Under the pieces are notes generated by a model that searched no databases, had not been told where the DNA came from, and was given only the letters and a program-made list of their open reading frames with translations. Of a stretch of 64,000 bases of DNA, positions 42,552 through 51,948 are shown piece after piece (the stretch's first letter is position 1; every line of letters starts with the position of its first letter). Source of the stretch: JAGNKE01 sp965230245. Its GTDB lineage: Bacteria > Pseudomonadota > Alphaproteobacteria > Micavibrionales > Micavibrionaceae. The stretch spans positions 1,240,001 through 1,304,000 of the forward strand of contig OZ246000.1 of assembly GCA_965230245.1 (NCBI GenBank). Direction: 5' to 3'. Made by a program: the position numbers and the translations under genes.

Positions 42552-44047
42552 TTTTCCGTCCGGTAATTCGGAGCCTCACGGGTAATCGTCACGTCATGGA
42601 CATGAGATTCCTTATAACCCGCACCCGTCATACGCAGAAACTCGGCTTTTTCTTTCATTTCAGGAATAGTGGCCGCACCGACATAGCCCATGGAAGCTTT
42701 CAAGCCGCCGACCATCTGGTGCAGAACATTACCGATCGGCCCTTTATAAGGAACGCGACCTTCAATCCCTTCGGGCACCAGCTTGTGTGATTTGTTCACG
42801 CCTGCTTGGAAATAACGATCCGCTGAGCCTTTGACCATAGCGCCAACGGAGCCCATCCCGCGATAAGATTTGTACGAGCGACCTTGATAAAGAATAACCT
42901 CACCCGGTGCTTCATCCGTACCGGCAAAAACGCCGCCCATCATGGCAACGTCTGCGCCTGCTGCGATCGCCTTTGCAAAATCACCGGAATATTTGATCCC
43001 CCCATCCGCAATAACCGGAATACCTTTTTTGTAACAACCTTCAACCACATCCATAATCGCGGTCAATTGCGGAACGCCGACACCGGCCACTACTCGAGTA
43101 GTACAGATAGAACCAGGCCCGATACCGACCTTAATCGCATTCGCTCCGGCCTTGATCAACGCGAGCGCAGCATCTGCTGTCGCAACATTCCCCGCCATGA
43201 TCTGAAGGTTTTTATTCTGCTTACGGATGATCTTGACCGTATCAACCACTTTTTTGGAATGACCGTGCGCTGTATCAACGACCAAAAGGTCAAGTCCGGC
43301 CTCGGCGAGTGCGGCTGCACGTTCAACACCGTTAATCTCGCCTGTTCCGACGGCCGCACCGACACGCAGACGGTCTTGGGAATCCTTTGTTGCTTGCGGG
43401 AACAGGTTGGATTTCTCGATATCCTTAACCGTCATCAAACCGATGCACTTGCCCGCCTTGTCTGTGATAAGAAGTTTTTCAATACGGTGTTGATGCAAAA
43501 GCTTTTTTGCTTTGGCCTTGCTGACCGTCCCCGTTACCTTCACAAGGTTTTCATGGGTCATCAACTCCTTGACCTTTTGCTTGGGATTATCGGCGAAACG
43601 CACATCTCGGTTCGTCAGAATACCAACAAGCTTACCGCTTTCTTCCGTCACAGGGATTCCGGAAATTCTGTGTTCATACATCAGATCCAGCGCATCCTTG
43701 AGTGTTGCATCAGGGCGAATCGTAATCGGATCCAGTACCATACCCGACTCAAAACGCTTGACCTTACGCACCATGTTGGCCTGCTCTTCAATCTCCATAT
43801 TTCTGTGCAGAATCCCAAGCCCGCCGTTTTGTGCCATGGCAATCGCCATCTCGCTTTCGGTCACCGTATCCATCGCGGCGGATAAAATCGGAATTTTTAG
43901 TCCGATCTCTTCGGTCAGGCGCGTCGAGGTGTCGACCTCCATCGGCTGGACATCTGATTCGCCGGGAACAAGCAACACATCATCAAAGGTAAGCCCTTCG
44001 CGAATGTCTTTGGTTTTCTTTACGGGGGATTGTTTTACTTTGGCCAT
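42548..44047 (-). CDS. guaB: Inosine-5'-monophosphate dehydrogenase
   Basis: The 499-aa protein has the IMPDH barrel with two CBS domains (residues about 95-210, with GILTNRDVRF and MTVKDIEKS). The catalytic cysteine is in GPGSICTTRVVAGVGVPQ. The flap region has YKSYRGMGSVGAM and EGIEGRVPYKG. It oxidises IMP to XMP, the step before GuaA. ATG 44047 (MAKVKQ) is chosen because GGAG lies seven bases upstream; the ATG at 44062 lacks a site. It overlaps the TauE/SafE gene downstream. Confidence 0.97.
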   Translation of the reverse strand: MAKVKQSPVKKTKDIREGLTFDDVLLVPGESDVQPMEVDTSTRLTEEIGLKIPILSAAMDTVTESEMAIAMAQNGGLGILHRNMEIEEQANMVRKVKRFESGMVLDPITIRPDATLKDALDLMYEHRISGIPVTEESGKLVGILTNRDVRFADNPKQKVKELMTHENLVKVTGTVSKAKAKKLLHQHRIEKLLITDKAGKCIGLMTVKDIEKSNLFPQATKDSQDRLRVGAAVGTGEINGVERAAALAEAGLDLLVVDTAHGHSKKVVDTVKIIRKQNKNLQIMAGNVATADAALALIKAGANAIKVGIGPGSICTTRVVAGVGVPQLTAIMDVVEGCYKKGIPVIADGGIKYSGDFAKAIAAGADVAMMGGVFAGTDEAPGEVILYQGRSYKSYRGMGSVGAMVKGSADRYFQAGVNKSHKLVPEGIEGRVPYKGPIGNVLHQMVGGLKASMGYVGAATIPEMKEKAEFLRMTGAGYKESHVHDVTITREAPNYRTEN

Positions 44048-44120
44048 GCAAATCTCCATCACGGGCGGCTACTGAAATTTGCAAGTGATTTATACGCGAA
44101 TTTCTTCGAATGTAAAGAAA

Positions 44121-44813
44121 TTATATATCGCTTCCCGAATGTTCTTCGGGACGCCCTTTAAATCCTGTCGCCACAATAAACTGCTCGGAGGATTCTTTTC
44201 GGCTCGCAGAGGGCTTGATATGCTTGACCTTATCGAAGGATTTTTTCATCTCCTTAAGCAAATCCGATTGTGCGCCGCCCTGAAAAACCTTCGCCACAAA
44301 CGCCCCGCCGGGGGAAAGAACCTCCGCCGCGAAGTAATAAGCCGCCTCGACAACCGCCATAATCCGTAAATGATCTGTTTGTTTGTGCCCCGTCGTATTT
44401 GGTGCCATATCGCTCAACACAACATCCGCCAAACCGGAATCATTTAATTTCAACAACTCTGCCTTCAAAAGTTCAGGCGCTTCATCCTCCATGAAATCCT
44501 GCTTGAAGAAGATGACATTGGCGATCTCATCCATCTCCAGCAAGTCAATCGCAACAACTTTACAGCCCTTTTCGGTTGCAATCTGGCACCAGCCGCCGGG
44601 GGCAGCACCAAGATCAACAACCGTCATCCCTTTTTTAAGAATATTGGCCTTCTCATCGATTTCCTTGATTTTAAAAGCCGCCCGTCCGCGATAGCCCAGA
44701 CGCTCGGCCTCTGCAACATAAGGGTCGTTCAATTGCCGCTGTAGCCAGCGCGTCGAGGAATTTTTACGCCCGCGCGCCGTTTTGACTTTCCGTTTCGGTT
44801 TATTCCGTGACAT
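44121..44813 (-). CDS. rlmE: 23S rRNA 2'-O-ribose U2552 methyltransferase
   Basis: The 230-aa RrmJ/FtsJ-type protein has the K-D-K-E catalytic tetrad in its usual places: AAFKIKEIDEKANILK, VVDLGAAPGGWCQIA (SAM motif), DVVLSDMAPNTTGHKQTDH and FVAKVFQGGA. The N-terminus is basic (RKNSSTRWLQRQLNDPY), for rRNA binding. It methylates the A-loop of 23S rRNA. The gap to guaB is about 70 bases on the same strand. Confidence 0.93.
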   Translation of the reverse strand: MSRNKPKRKVKTARGRKNSSTRWLQRQLNDPYVAEAERLGYRGRAAFKIKEIDEKANILKKGMTVVDLGAAPGGWCQIATEKGCKVVAIDLLEMDEIANVIFFKQDFMEDEAPELLKAELLKLNDSGLADVVLSDMAPNTTGHKQTDHLRIMAVVEAAYYFAAEVLSPGGAFVAKVFQGGAQSDLLKEMKKSFDKVKHIKPSASRKESSEQFIVATGFKGRPEEHSGSDI

Positions 44814-44847
44814 GTCTTAACGCCTGTTTCCAACTGTTTCGTATGTC

Positions 44848-45204
44848 TTATAACACCATAACAGCGGTGGATGTGACAAATGCGATAAAAAAGATGGCCA
44901 GACAAGCGCCCATAAAGACCACACCCTGTGTCCCCGGGGAAAAATAGGCCATAATCAGGAAAAGAGCGTAAAAAATACTATACGTAATAAGACCGCGGGT
45001 GTAGACATCCATCTCGACGAAGCCCATAATCCCGTTATTGTATTCTCCATAAGCAAGAAATTCGATCTGCATACGCATCATGAGCATACACGTAAAAATA
45101 AATGCAACAGACCACCAGCGATGCCGTTTATGAACCGCAAAAAAGGCAATTGGTAACCAAACGACATCAATCCAGTAATATAATAGAGACAGTATATCTT
45201 CCAT
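44848..45204 (-). CDS. Small membrane protein
   Basis: The 118-aa product has about four hydrophobic helices (LLYYWIDVVWLPIAFF, WWSVAFIFTCMLMM, YSIFYALFLIMAYF, VVFMGACLAIFFIAFVTS). It lies head to head with the M48 protease gene, with only 17 bases between starts. No family recognised. It is followed closely by rlmE on the same strand. Confidence 0.6.
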   Translation of the reverse strand: MEDILSLLYYWIDVVWLPIAFFAVHKRHRWWSVAFIFTCMLMMRMQIEFLAYGEYNNGIMGFVEMDVYTRGLITYSIFYALFLIMAYFSPGTQGVVFMGACLAIFFIAFVTSTAVMVL

Positions 45205-45221
45205 AGGAACGAGTTTAGGTG

Positions 45222-46601
45222 ATGAACAAGGCTAAAAACAGGTTTAAAATAGGGTTATTCCTTCTTTTTGCAATGTTTTTGCAAACCATCGGAAGTTTTG
45301 ATGCGCAAGCACAAAATCGCAGCCTTGTTGTTATTCGGGACACCGAAATCGAAAACATCATCGAGGAATGGTCAAAACCCGTTTTTGAGGCCGCAGGCTT
45401 AAATCCAAAAGCTGTGAATATTATCCTTGTCCAAAGTTCTGATTTAAACGCATTCGTAGCCGGCGGCTCTAACATTTTCATCTACACCGGTTTGATTGAA
45501 AAAACAGATAATCCGGGCGAGTTAATCGGTGTCATCGCGCACGAAGTCGGACATATCACGGGCGGACACCTGATCCGCACGCGCGATGCGCTGGAGCGCG
45601 CTTCTTACGAAAGCATCATTGGCACAATCCTTGGGATCGGCGCAGCCATAGCCACAGGCGAAACAGGCGCTGTTCCGGCACTTTCATTAGGGTCTAACTC
45701 ATTTGCACAGCGCCGTTTTCTCGCGCATAGCCGTGTGCAGGAATCCAGCGCCGATCAGGCAGCTTTGTCATATATGGAAAAGGCAAAGCTTGATCCGACG
45801 GGGCTAAGCACATTTCTTGCCAAACTCGAATCAGAAATCCTCGCGCCGCTGGATCAGCAAAGCGAGTACATTTTGACCCACCCGCTGGTTGAAAACCGGA
45901 TTGAAGCGTTAAAGCGCAGAATTGCAGAGTCTCCGAATGCGGGCAAAGGCTTCCCTGAAAAATGGGAAAGAGAACATGCGTTGATGAAAGCCAAACTTCT
46001 GGGCTTCATCAATCCGGGGCAGGTTTTATGGGTTTATGATGATCGGGATCAATCGATTCCCGCCCAGTATGCAAGGGCAATTGCGGCGTATCGGAATAAT
46101 CAGGTCGATGCGTCAATAAGCCTGATGGATCGCCTGATCGAAGAAGAACCCGAAAACCCTTACTTTAAAGAACTCAAAGGGCAGGCACTCGTAGATTACG
46201 GGCAGCTTCAAGAAGCACTGCCTTATTATGAACAAGCCGTAACCATGCTACCGAGCTCGGGATTATTAAGAATAGCGCTCTCCCATGCCATGATCGAAAC
46301 GGCAAATCAGAATGAAAACCCCGATTCCACGCTGAACCAAGCTATAAAGCATCTTGAACGCGCTCTCAAAGACGAACCGCGCTCCTCACGCGCTCACCGC
46401 TTGCTGGCAACCGCTTACGGTCGTCTGGGTGATAAAGACATGGCCAAAGTACACCTTGCGGAAGAGGCTGTCCTCGGCAGAAACTATAAATATGCGAAGG
46501 AACAGGCAAATTTTGTGTTGAAGAATGCGCAAGAAGACAGCAGGGCATGGAAAAAAGCGCAAGATGTGCTTACATATATACAAACACATGAAAAAGGGTG
46601 A
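45222..46601 (+). CDS. Periplasmic M48 metalloprotease with TPR repeats (BepA-like)
   Basis: The 459-aa protein has a signal peptide (NRFKIGLFLLFAMFLQTIGS, cleavage near AQAQ). The zinc motif is HEVGH in GVIAHEVGHITGGH, with the third ligand Glu in the SSADQAALSYMEKA region. C-terminal TPR repeats follow (FKELKGQALVDYGQLQEALP, SSRAHRLLATAYGRLGDKDM). BepA-type proteins check assembly of outer membrane proteins and LptD in the periplasm. ATG 45222 is used. It is followed 62 bases later by a dsbA-like gene. Confidence 0.92.
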   Translation: MNKAKNRFKIGLFLLFAMFLQTIGSFDAQAQNRSLVVIRDTEIENIIEEWSKPVFEAAGLNPKAVNIILVQSSDLNAFVAGGSNIFIYTGLIEKTDNPGELIGVIAHEVGHITGGHLIRTRDALERASYESIIGTILGIGAAIATGETGAVPALSLGSNSFAQRRFLAHSRVQESSADQAALSYMEKAKLDPTGLSTFLAKLESEILAPLDQQSEYILTHPLVENRIEALKRRIAESPNAGKGFPEKWEREHALMKAKLLGFINPGQVLWVYDDRDQSIPAQYARAIAAYRNNQVDASISLMDRLIEEEPENPYFKELKGQALVDYGQLQEALPYYEQAVTMLPSSGLLRIALSHAMIETANQNENPDSTLNQAIKHLERALKDEPRSSRAHRLLATAYGRLGDKDMAKVHLAEEAVLGRNYKYAKEQANFVLKNAQEDSRAWKKAQDVLTYIQTHEKG

Positions 46602-46663
46602 CGTTTTCGCAAATCCTTACGAATGTAGTCTTTAAGGTATAATCTCAAAACGAGGAGAAGAAC

Positions 46664-47422
46664 TTGATTAACAGTAAAAAAATGAAACATCTGATGTTGG
46701 CGACGGGTCTGATCCTTCTACCTCTGGCGCAGACCGTGCCGTCTCATGCGGAAAGCTTCACGCCGGAACAGAAAAAAGAACTTGAGGTCATGATGAAGGA
46801 TTTCATTATGAACAACCCTGAAGTATTGCTCGAATCTGTCCAGCAGCACCAAATTCGCGAGGAAGAGCGCGCCCAACTGAGCGCACAGGAAAAACTGGTG
46901 GATTATAAAGACACATTTGGCAAAGGCGGGCCTTTGCCGGAAGCGGGGAATCCTGACGGTGACGTGACGGTCGTCGAATTCTTCGATTACAACTGCGGTT
47001 ACTGTAAAAAAGCGTATCAGGACATCATGAAAGTCATTGAAAGCGATGACAAAGTTCGTGTCGTGTTTATCGATATGCCGATTTTAAGCCCGACATCCAA
47101 ACTGATGGCCGAGATCTCTGTTGCGGCCCACAAACAAGGGAAGTATTTCGAAGTCCATCAGGCTCTAATGGATTACCGAGGCCCGCAAAGTGCCGATAAA
47201 TATTACGAACTCGCAGAAAAAGCGGGCGTAGACATTGAGCAGCTTAAAAAAGACATGAAGTCCGCAGAGGTTCAGACCCGCATAAATAAAAATATGCAAA
47301 TGGCGGCGGACCTCAACATCCGCGGAACCCCCGGTTTTGTTATCGGCGGGAAGCTTTACCCCGGATATATCGGCATGCAACGCCTGAAAGATGGTATTGA
47401 AGACGCCAGATCTTCCGAGTAA
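46664..47422 (+). CDS. DsbA-family periplasmic thiol:disulfide oxidoreductase
   Basis: The 252-aa protein has a signal peptide (MKHLMLATGLILLPLAQTVP), a helical N-terminal extension, and a thioredoxin fold with active site CGYC in FDYNCGYCKKAY. The cis-proline region is GTPGFVIGGK. The layout matches the DsbA/ScsC/Com1-like group, with an N-terminal dimerisation region. It starts at TTG 46664, because GAGGAG lies six bases before it; the ATG 18 bases later is too far from that site. Oxidase or isomerase role not resolved. Confidence 0.88.
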   Translation: MINSKKMKHLMLATGLILLPLAQTVPSHAESFTPEQKKELEVMMKDFIMNNPEVLLESVQQHQIREEERAQLSAQEKLVDYKDTFGKGGPLPEAGNPDGDVTVVEFFDYNCGYCKKAYQDIMKVIESDDKVRVVFIDMPILSPTSKLMAEISVAAHKQGKYFEVHQALMDYRGPQSADKYYELAEKAGVDIEQLKKDMKSAEVQTRINKNMQMAADLNIRGTPGFVIGGKLYPGYIGMQRLKDGIEDARSSE

Positions 47423-47535
47423 AAAGTATCAATGGTATAGTTTTATGGTAGTGGGCAGATTATTGCCCACTTATCGTATTGGCTGAATAGTTTTTTGCCC
47501 TAAGCATTCCTAGAGACCGAAGGGATTTTCAAACC

Positions 47536-48147
47536 GTGTTTTATAAAATACTTTTAGGAGCTATTGCACTTATTGTCGGATGGGTCGGCCTCAGCTTTTT
47601 CCAGTTGAAAGCTCAGTTATTTGAAGCATACGAGCAAAAAGACGAATTTGTAATTGGTCCTGAAGAGTACGACCTGACGATCGTGGAATTCGTACTGTAC
47701 AGTTGCCCCGTATGTCGTTCGACCCATGCACCTTTTAAACAAGCAATGGAAGAAGACGGAAAAATTCGCTACATCCCGCGCCCCATTGCATTCGAAGACA
47801 TCCACGAAGGACAAAAAGACCTGGTATTGATGACTTATGCAGCCGCCAAACAGGGAAAATTCGCCGAAACCTTCGAATACATGCTTCTCAACAACCCCGA
47901 TCTGACGGACAGGGAAATAAACGTTATTTCCGAACTGGTCGGCCTTGACGCCGAAAAAATCCGACAGGATATGCAGGCACCGGACGTTATCGCAGCGCTT
48001 GAAGAGAACGAAAAGCTGTTCAATGACTGGGATATGCGTGCAACTCCGGCTTTTCTGATCGGAAAAGAGGCGATTTATCGCATCAGAAGCGTCGATGAGT
48101 TACCGACAAAAGAAGATTTCAAGGAAATGTTTGCCAAGGCGCGTTAA
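47536..48147 (+). CDS. Membrane-anchored DsbA-like thioredoxin-fold protein
   Basis: The 203-aa protein starts at GTG with one N-terminal membrane helix (ILLGAIALIVGWVGLSFF). The thioredoxin-fold domain has CPVC in VLYSCPVCRSTHAPF and a cis-proline site in MRATPAFLIGKEA. It is a DsbA-family protein facing the periplasm while anchored in the inner membrane. It follows another DsbA-like gene by 113 bases. The CPVC site differs from the CGYC upstream, so the two may have different partners. Confidence 0.85.
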   Translation: MFYKILLGAIALIVGWVGLSFFQLKAQLFEAYEQKDEFVIGPEEYDLTIVEFVLYSCPVCRSTHAPFKQAMEEDGKIRYIPRPIAFEDIHEGQKDLVLMTYAAAKQGKFAETFEYMLLNNPDLTDREINVISELVGLDAEKIRQDMQAPDVIAALEENEKLFNDWDMRATPAFLIGKEAIYRIRSVDELPTKEDFKEMFAKAR

Positions 48148-48185
48148 GCCTTAAAAAAATATTCAAATCATACCAAGAGGGAAAA

Positions 48186-48620
48186 ATGAAAAGAGTCCTG
48201 ATCCTGAACGGCCCGAACCTGAATCTTTTGGGTCTTAGAGAGCCTGAAATTTATGGACATGAAACAATCAGGGACATCGAAGATCTCTGTTATCAAACGG
48301 CCTATAGCCTCGATATTAAGGTCGAATTCAGACAAAGCAACCATGAAGGTGAGCTGATCGACCGTATTCAGGAAGCCCGCGGCATTTTCGAAGGTCTTAT
48401 TATTAACGCCGCCGCATATACGCACACATCAATCGCTATCCACGATGCCCTCAAAATTCTTGAGATTCCGATTATCGAGGTTCATCTCTCAAACCCGAAA
48501 GAGCGTGAAGAATTCCGCCATGTCTCTTACATCGAGCCGCTTGCAACAGAAATCATCGTTGGAAAAGGCGCGCAAGGCTATAAGGAAGCAATCGAAAAAT
48601 TAGCGGAGATAATGACATAA
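48186..48620 (+). CDS. aroQ: 3-Dehydroquinate dehydratase, type II
   Basis: The 144-aa protein begins LILNGPNLNLLGLREPEIYG, with catalytic Tyr in REPEIYG. It includes QSNHEGELIDRIQEA, IINAAAYTHTSIAIHDAL and IEVHLSNPKEREEFRH, all type II dehydroquinase hallmarks. It removes water from 3-dehydroquinate in the shikimate pathway. AGAGGGA precedes the ATG. It often precedes accB-accC in bacteria, as here (90-base gap). Confidence 0.97.
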   Translation: MKRVLILNGPNLNLLGLREPEIYGHETIRDIEDLCYQTAYSLDIKVEFRQSNHEGELIDRIQEARGIFEGLIINAAAYTHTSIAIHDALKILEIPIIEVHLSNPKEREEFRHVSYIEPLATEIIVGKGAQGYKEAIEKLAEIMT

Positions 48621-48646
48621 ACTGTTGAGATGTTTTGACTTTGATC

Positions 48647-48675
48647 TTCAACTTCTGTAAGGAAATGTCTACAAT
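48647..48675 (+). promoter_or_regulatory. Possible promoter before accB
   Basis: TTCAAC at 48647-48652 and TACAAT at 48670-48675 are 17 bases apart, and accB starts 35 bases later. GGAAAT/ATTTCC forms an inverted repeat at 48661-48679 across the -10. No sign of a long leader. Weak -35; support is moderate to low. Confidence 0.35.
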
Positions 48676-48709
48676 TTCCGACATAGACAAGAAATAATAA
48701 GGAACATGA

Positions 48710-49165
48710 ATGAAATTTGATGCGGACGCAATCCGGGAACTGGCCGGAATTTTGGATGAAACGGGGCTGACTGAGATTGAAGTCGCCGACGGTGATCAAT
48801 CTATTCGTGTATCAAAGAGCGGAACAACAGTCGTTGGCGCACCGGCAACGGCAATTCCACAAATGTCTTCCGATCCTGCTGTGCCACAGCAAGCAAACAT
48901 GAGCGCACCGGACACAACGGCGACATCGCACCCGGGCGCGGTAAAATCTCCTATGGTCGGAACGGTTTATCTGCAATCCGAACCGGGCGCACCAAAATTC
49001 GTGGAAAAAGGCATAACTGTCCAACCCGGCGATACATTACTGATCATCGAAGCCATGAAAGTCATGAACCCCATCAAGGCGGATAAGGCAGGAACGGTCA
49101 CTCAGGTTCTTGTCGAGAACGGCGAGCCGGTCGAATTCGGCGATGTTCTTTTGGTCATTGAATAA
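48710..49165 (+). CDS. accB: Biotin carboxyl carrier protein of acetyl-CoA carboxylase
   Basis: The 151-aa protein has an N-terminal helix pair, a Pro/Ala/Ser-rich linker (about 50-85) and a C-terminal biotinyl domain. The biotinylated lysine is in LIIEAMKVMNPIKAD (EAMKVM). It carries CO2 from AccC to the transferase for malonyl-CoA synthesis. AAGGA precedes the ATG. accC follows by 24 bases, the usual pairing. Confidence 0.97.
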   Translation: MKFDADAIRELAGILDETGLTEIEVADGDQSIRVSKSGTTVVGAPATAIPQMSSDPAVPQQANMSAPDTTATSHPGAVKSPMVGTVYLQSEPGAPKFVEKGITVQPGDTLLIIEAMKVMNPIKADKAGTVTQVLVENGEPVEFGDVLLVIE

Positions 49166-49189
49166 GACACATAAGCGGAAATAAGCAAG

Positions 49190-50539
49190 ATGTTCAAAAA
49201 AGTTCTCATTGCCAACCGCGGAGAAATAGCGCTCAGGGTCGTCCGCGCATGCCGTGAAATGGGAATTTCATCTGTTGCGGTTCATTCCACCGCGGATGCC
49301 AGCTCCATGGCCGTGCGCCTTGCTGATGAATCCGTCTGCATCGGCCCGCCAAAGGCAAAAGACTCCTATCTGAACATTGCCTCCATCCTGACGGCGGCCT
49401 CACTGACGGGGGCAGATGCGATCCACCCCGGTTATGGTTTCCTATCCGAAAATGCGGAATTCGCCCGCATGGTCAAGGAACACGGCTTTGAATTCATCGG
49501 CCCCGACCACACACTCATTGACAAAATGGGCGATAAGGTTCGCGCCAAACAAACCGTTCAGGAACTCGGTCTGCCCGTCGTACCCGGCTCAGAAGGCGGT
49601 GTAGAGACCGCCGAAGAAGGAAAGAAAATCGCTAAAGATATGGGTTTCCCTGTCCTGATCAAGGCCGCAAGCGGCGGCGGCGGTAAGGGAATGCAAATCG
49701 TCCGCGAGGAGGGCGCATTCGTCGAAGCGTTCAATACGGCGCGGTCAGAAGCCATGGCCAATTTCGGCGATGACACGGTCTACATCGAAAAATTCCTCGA
49801 AAAACCGCGCCACATCGAAATTCAGGTCTTTGGCGACAAACACGGCAATGCCGTTCATCTGGGAGAACGTGATTGCTCGATCCAGCGCCGCCACCAGAAA
49901 CTCGTGGAAGAGGGCCCGTCCCCTGTTCTAACAGAGGAACAGCGCGAGGAAATCGGAACACTTGCCGCCGAAACCGTCCGCAAACTCGGCTATGTGGGTG
50001 CGGGAACCATCGAATTCCTCTTTGAAGACGGCAAGTTCTACTTCATGGAAATGAACACCCGAATTCAAGTTGAGCATCCTGTTACAGAAATGATTACAGG
50101 CGTTGACCTCATCGCTGAGCAGTTGCGTGTCGCAGCGGGCGAAGAACTGACTATTAAAAATAAGAATTTACGTTTCCGCGGCCATGCGATTGAAATCCGC
50201 ATTAACGCCGAAGACCCCGATACGTTCGTCCCGTCACCGGGAAAGATCGATCAATTCCACGCACCGGGCGGCCTCGGCGTCAGATTCGACAGCGCAATTT
50301 ACGGCGGTTACTCCATCCCGCCATATTACGACTCTATGATCGGAAAATTGATCGTACACGGCCGCAACCGCGAGGAATGCATCAAACGGCTGCGCCGTGC
50401 GATCCGCGAAACTGTCGTCTCCGGCATAAAAACGACCCTGCCGCTACACGACTGGATCCTGCAGCAGCCTGAATTCGTCAGCGGCGACTACACCATCCAT
50501 TGGTTGGAAAAGAAACTCGCCGAAAAACAGACCAAATAA
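49190..50539 (+). CDS. accC: Biotin carboxylase subunit of acetyl-CoA carboxylase
   Basis: The 449-aa protein is an ATP-grasp carboxylase. It has FKKVLIANRGEIALRVVRAC, the glycine-rich KAASGGGGKGMQIV loop, HLGERDCSIQRRHQKLVEE, MEMNTRIQVEHPVTEM and ITGVDLIAEQ. It carboxylates biotin on AccB using ATP and bicarbonate. Length and motifs are standard. Operon with accB; aat follows. Confidence 0.98.
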   Translation: MFKKVLIANRGEIALRVVRACREMGISSVAVHSTADASSMAVRLADESVCIGPPKAKDSYLNIASILTAASLTGADAIHPGYGFLSENAEFARMVKEHGFEFIGPDHTLIDKMGDKVRAKQTVQELGLPVVPGSEGGVETAEEGKKIAKDMGFPVLIKAASGGGGKGMQIVREEGAFVEAFNTARSEAMANFGDDTVYIEKFLEKPRHIEIQVFGDKHGNAVHLGERDCSIQRRHQKLVEEGPSPVLTEEQREEIGTLAAETVRKLGYVGAGTIEFLFEDGKFYFMEMNTRIQVEHPVTEMITGVDLIAEQLRVAAGEELTIKNKNLRFRGHAIEIRINAEDPDTFVPSPGKIDQFHAPGGLGVRFDSAIYGGYSIPPYYDSMIGKLIVHGRNREECIKRLRRAIRETVVSGIKTTLPLHDWILQQPEFVSGDYTIHWLEKKLAEKQTK

Positions 50540-50610
50540 ACGATCCCGACGAAGCGCCTGAAAAAGAATATTTCACAAAAACGCCTGTTCTACTGCATAA
50601 TATTGGTATT

Positions 50611-51282
50611 ATGCAGTTGGTCCTGACAACAGAGTTACTTTTAGAAGCGTACAAACAGGGTTTGTTCCCGATGGCGCAAAGCGCCCACAGCAAATACATC
50701 CACTGGGTCTGCCCCGAAATGCGCGGGCAACTGTCTATCACCGACCTGCATATCCCCAAAAGCCTGAAACGCACGATAAAGCGACAGCAAATTCGCAAAA
50801 AATCCTACCGCATCCGTATCAATCAGGATTTCGAAGGCGTGATCGACGGCTGCGCCCGCAAAATGCCCGACCGCCCCGAAACATGGATCAACCATCAAAT
50901 CCGCGAAGCTTGCTTAAAGCTTCATGCAGAAGGACACGCCCATAGCATCGAATGCTGGCAGGAAGAAAAACTCGTTGGCGGCTTGTACGGCATTGCCATC
51001 GGCGGCGCATTTTTCGGTGAAAGCATGTTCTCCCTCCAGACGGATGCCAGTAAGATATGCCTTGTGCATCTCTGCGCAAGGCTCTGGCGCGGCGGCTTCA
51101 TGCTCCTCGATACGCAGTTCACAAACAACCATTTAAAACAATTCGGGGTCTATGAAATCCCGTATGCGGAGTATTTGCAAAAACTCGAACCCGCCGTACA
51201 GAAAGACGCGAACTTCCTCCAACCCGGCACAAGCGAAGCAGAACTCATCGCCCGCTATTTTGATATGCGCTACGGGGATTAA
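50611..51282 (+). CDS. aat: Leucyl/phenylalanyl-tRNA-protein transferase
   Basis: The product is 223 aa if started at ATG 50611 (MQLVLTTELLLEAYKQGLFP), the usual Aat beginning. WVCPEMRGQLSITDLHIPKS, GGLYGIAIGGAFFGESMFS and DASKICLVHL are family signatures. It adds Leu or Phe to proteins with N-terminal Arg or Lys, marking them for ClpS-ClpAP; both genes lie at 53.4-56.3 kb. A longer TTG-started frame overlaps accC but has no ribosome site. No Shine-Dalgarno is clear for 50611 either. It ends 12 bases from the convergent DUF2155 gene. Confidence 0.93.
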   Translation: MQLVLTTELLLEAYKQGLFPMAQSAHSKYIHWVCPEMRGQLSITDLHIPKSLKRTIKRQQIRKKSYRIRINQDFEGVIDGCARKMPDRPETWINHQIREACLKLHAEGHAHSIECWQEEKLVGGLYGIAIGGAFFGESMFSLQTDASKICLVHLCARLWRGGFMLLDTQFTNNHLKQFGVYEIPYAEYLQKLEPAVQKDANFLQPGTSEAELIARYFDMRYGD

Positions 51283-51294
51283 AACAGGCGACCA

Positions 51295-51948
51295 CTACTC
51301 TTCTGTAGTCTTTTCCTCATCATCAGAGCCGTCAACCGCAGTTTGGCCATCTTCTTCGGAAGGAGCGGCATCAGAAGCCGTTTCAGGATCGACCATTTCG
51401 CCTTCGTCGGGAGCAGGAGCGGTCAGACCTTTAAGAATGCTGTCGAATGTCTTTTCTTCCGCCGGATCATCGCCTTCAATATCCGATGCATCCTGCTCTT
51501 CCACTTCCTTACCATCAATTGTTGCTGCAGCATTTTCATCGGCCAGACAGTCCAGAAGCCACACATCATAAATCGCATGATCCATCGGAGACAAGGCAGG
51601 GGATGAAGCGAACATCCACCCGCTAAACACCCACTGGGATTCGGTTTCCTCGCTGTCTTCGTTCGGTACAACTTCCCAGATTTGCAAAAATGCTGCGGAC
51701 TCCGGCTGGTCGATAGGCGCCGACTTCTGACAAGATTGAACCTTGATATAAAGCGATCCGAATTTCAGGGTGCTGCCGACATTTGCTTCAAACGTCCGTG
51801 TGCGTGCTGTTGTCTTCTCAAGCGAGCGCAGCTTGATACGCGGATATTCCGTCATCGTGCGCGCACCCGCATCCGCAACCAGACCCGCCGTTCCGAAAAC
51901 GGCAAGCAAAGCGGTCAGCAGGGATTTATTGAGAGTCGTCTTTATCAT
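51295..51948 (-). CDS. DUF2155 domain-containing secreted protein
   Basis: The 217-aa protein has a signal peptide (LLTALLAVFGTAGLVADAGA), then the DUF2155 core with VGSTLKFGSLYIKVQSCQKS, ESAAFLQIWE and WVFSGWMFASSPALSPMDHA ending in DVWLLDC. The C-terminal third is acidic and probably disordered. DUF2155 proteins are restricted mostly to Alphaproteobacteria and have no known function. ATG 51948 overlaps the mlaD-like gene by 23 bases, so translation may be coupled. The two cysteines probably form a disulfide. Confidence 0.88.
   Translation of the reverse strand: MIKTTLNKSLLTALLAVFGTAGLVADAGARTMTEYPRIKLRSLEKTTARTRTFEANVGSTLKFGSLYIKVQSCQKSAPIDQPESAAFLQIWEVVPNEDSEETESQWVFSGWMFASSPALSPMDHAIYDVWLLDCLADENAAATIDGKEVEEQDASDIEGDDPAEEKTFDSILKGLTAPAPDEGEMVDPETASDAAPSEEDGQTAVDGSDDEEKTTEE

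Noticed and set aside
42884..43885. Long open frame opposite guaB
   Set aside because: The guaB product is complete with catalytic motifs; the opposite frame is Cys/His/Arg-rich and has no supporting start site.
50500..50610. Longer aat start overlapping accC
   Set aside because: The TTG at 50500 has no ribosome site and the added residues are not typical of Aat, whose usual start matches the ATG at 50611.
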